Of a stretch of DNA of 64,000 nucleotides, positions 63,586 through 64,000 are shown one piece after another; the first letter of the stretch is position 1, and each line of letters starts with the position of its first letter. The stretch is from Algoriphagus terrigena DSM 22685. Lineage in GTDB: Bacteria; Bacteroidota; Bacteroidia; Cytophagales; Cyclobacteriaceae. The position numbers were made by a program, and so were the translations under genes. The stretch is taken from positions 1 to 64,000 of the forward strand of contig NZ_AUBW01000024.1 in assembly GCF_000429445.1 (NCBI RefSeq), written 5' to 3'. Under the pieces are notes generated by a model. That model made no database searches. It had not been told where the DNA came from and was given only the letters and a program-made list of their open reading frames with translations.

Positions 63586-64000
63586 TTAAAGAGAAAGGAA
63601 GTTTGCCAGCAACTTCTCCCCAACCGTGCTGCTCTTCTCGGGGTGAGCCTGGATCGCCCAGTAATTGTCCCGATGCAGGATGGCCGTAAAATCATGGATG
63701 TAATGGGTGCTGGCAATGGTCGCTTCGCTCAACTCGGCATAGAAGCTATGCACATAGTAAAGAAAGCGGGAATCAGGCAAATCTTTCAGCAGTGGATCGT
63801 CAGCGAGGTTTTCGAGTTCATTCCAACCCACGTGAGGAACTTTGAACTCCTGCGAATTTTCGGGAATGAATCGCTTCACCTTCACAGGAAAGATCCCCAA
63901 GCACTCGGTATCGTTTTCCTCCGAATGCTCGCAAAGCAGCTGCAAACCAAGACAAACGCCAAGAAACGGCTGCTTGATATCCCGGATCAACTGATCGAGC
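63586..64000 (-). CDS. hisH: Imidazole glycerol phosphate synthase subunit HisH (5' end beyond the window)
   Basis: The visible 137 codons carry the class-I glutaminase nucleophile (GVCLGLQLLCE) and the late HIS region (WAIQAHPEKSS), with HVGWNEL and YYVHSFY between. HisH releases ammonia from glutamine and channels it to HisF. The frame continues past base 64000, so its start lies outside. The order hisH-hisA-hisF-hisIE is typical. Confidence 0.95.
   Translation of the reverse strand, partial: LDQLIRDIKQPFLGVCLGLQLLCEHSEENDTECLGIFPVKVKRFIPENSQEFKVPHVGWNELENLADDPLLKDLPDSRFLYYVHSFYAELSEATIASTHYIHDFTAILHRDNYWAIQAHPEKSSTVGEKLLANFLSL

Noticed and set aside
63549-63588. Terminator for hisH
   Set aside because: The T-run is on the wrong side for a leftward transcript; I list it as a repeat instead.

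Overview
The window looks like chromosomal DNA from a member of the Bacteroidota, most likely the Cyclobacteriaceae (Algoriphagus-like). The signs are a SusC/SusD pair with an STN domain, FecR and ECF sigma factor; MacB/FtsX-type permeases; PepSY-like and SusD-type lipoproteins; HisIE fused with hisF/hisA/hisH; BipA/TypA; and families of short intergenic repeats that I associate from memory with this group. The genus is inference. I see no tRNA or rRNA genes.

Layout. 1-5300 is accessory: a complete-looking IS3-family element (1-1417), a lone lipoprotein gene followed by a 63-codon 3' scrap of purL with a duplicated terminator, and an AT-rich four-gene island (2874-5157) with an AbiU2-like HEPN protein and a two-pass membrane coiled-coil protein. 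5226-11400 holds two arrays of REP-like hairpins, a decayed RAYT transposase, an 11-bp tandem repeat, a group II intron scar, and small stress or regulatory genes (XRE, two VOC proteins, AraC, SnoaL, isochorismatase-like hydrolase with divergent HxlR). 11600-29980 is mostly ordinary: a small-multidrug-export membrane protein, RapA, an ornithine-cyclodeaminase-family enzyme, a DPP-IV-like peptidase, MurI, a large ABC permease, a DAO-type oxidoreductase, MscL, a DUF421 protein with a C-terminal zinc ribbon, an M23/SH3 lipoprotein and an alpha/beta hydrolase.

30500-34500 is a two-component system next to a PepSY-like protein and a porin. 34700-39260 carries a metallophosphoesterase and a set of sugar oxidoreductase, epimerase and mutarotase genes. 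A membrane-protein gene then follows, and after it a frameshifted second copy of the mutarotase 3' end. 40300-54950 is the main catabolic locus, read leftwards: ECF sigma, FecR anti-sigma, STN-SusC, SusD, terminator, then two successive RraA/enolase-superfamily pairs, a BASS-type transporter and an outer-membrane protein. All four enzymes carry export signals, two of them Tat-like, so sugar-acid dehydration and retro-aldol cleavage may take place outside the cytoplasm.

55186-64000 contains typA, exported proteins of unknown or protease function, an AAA/DUF4143 ATPase whose start codon lies inside a 23-bp perfect hairpin, and the end of the histidine operon (hisH, hisA, hisF, hisIE), whose hisH-hisA and hisA-hisF gaps contain dispersed repeats.

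Most promising for undescribed biology: the HEPN/membrane island, the exported RraA-enolase cassettes, the two matching cases of a foreign gene followed by a copy of a neighbouring gene's 3' end, the REP/RAYT remnants and the hairpin-buried start of the DUF4143 gene.
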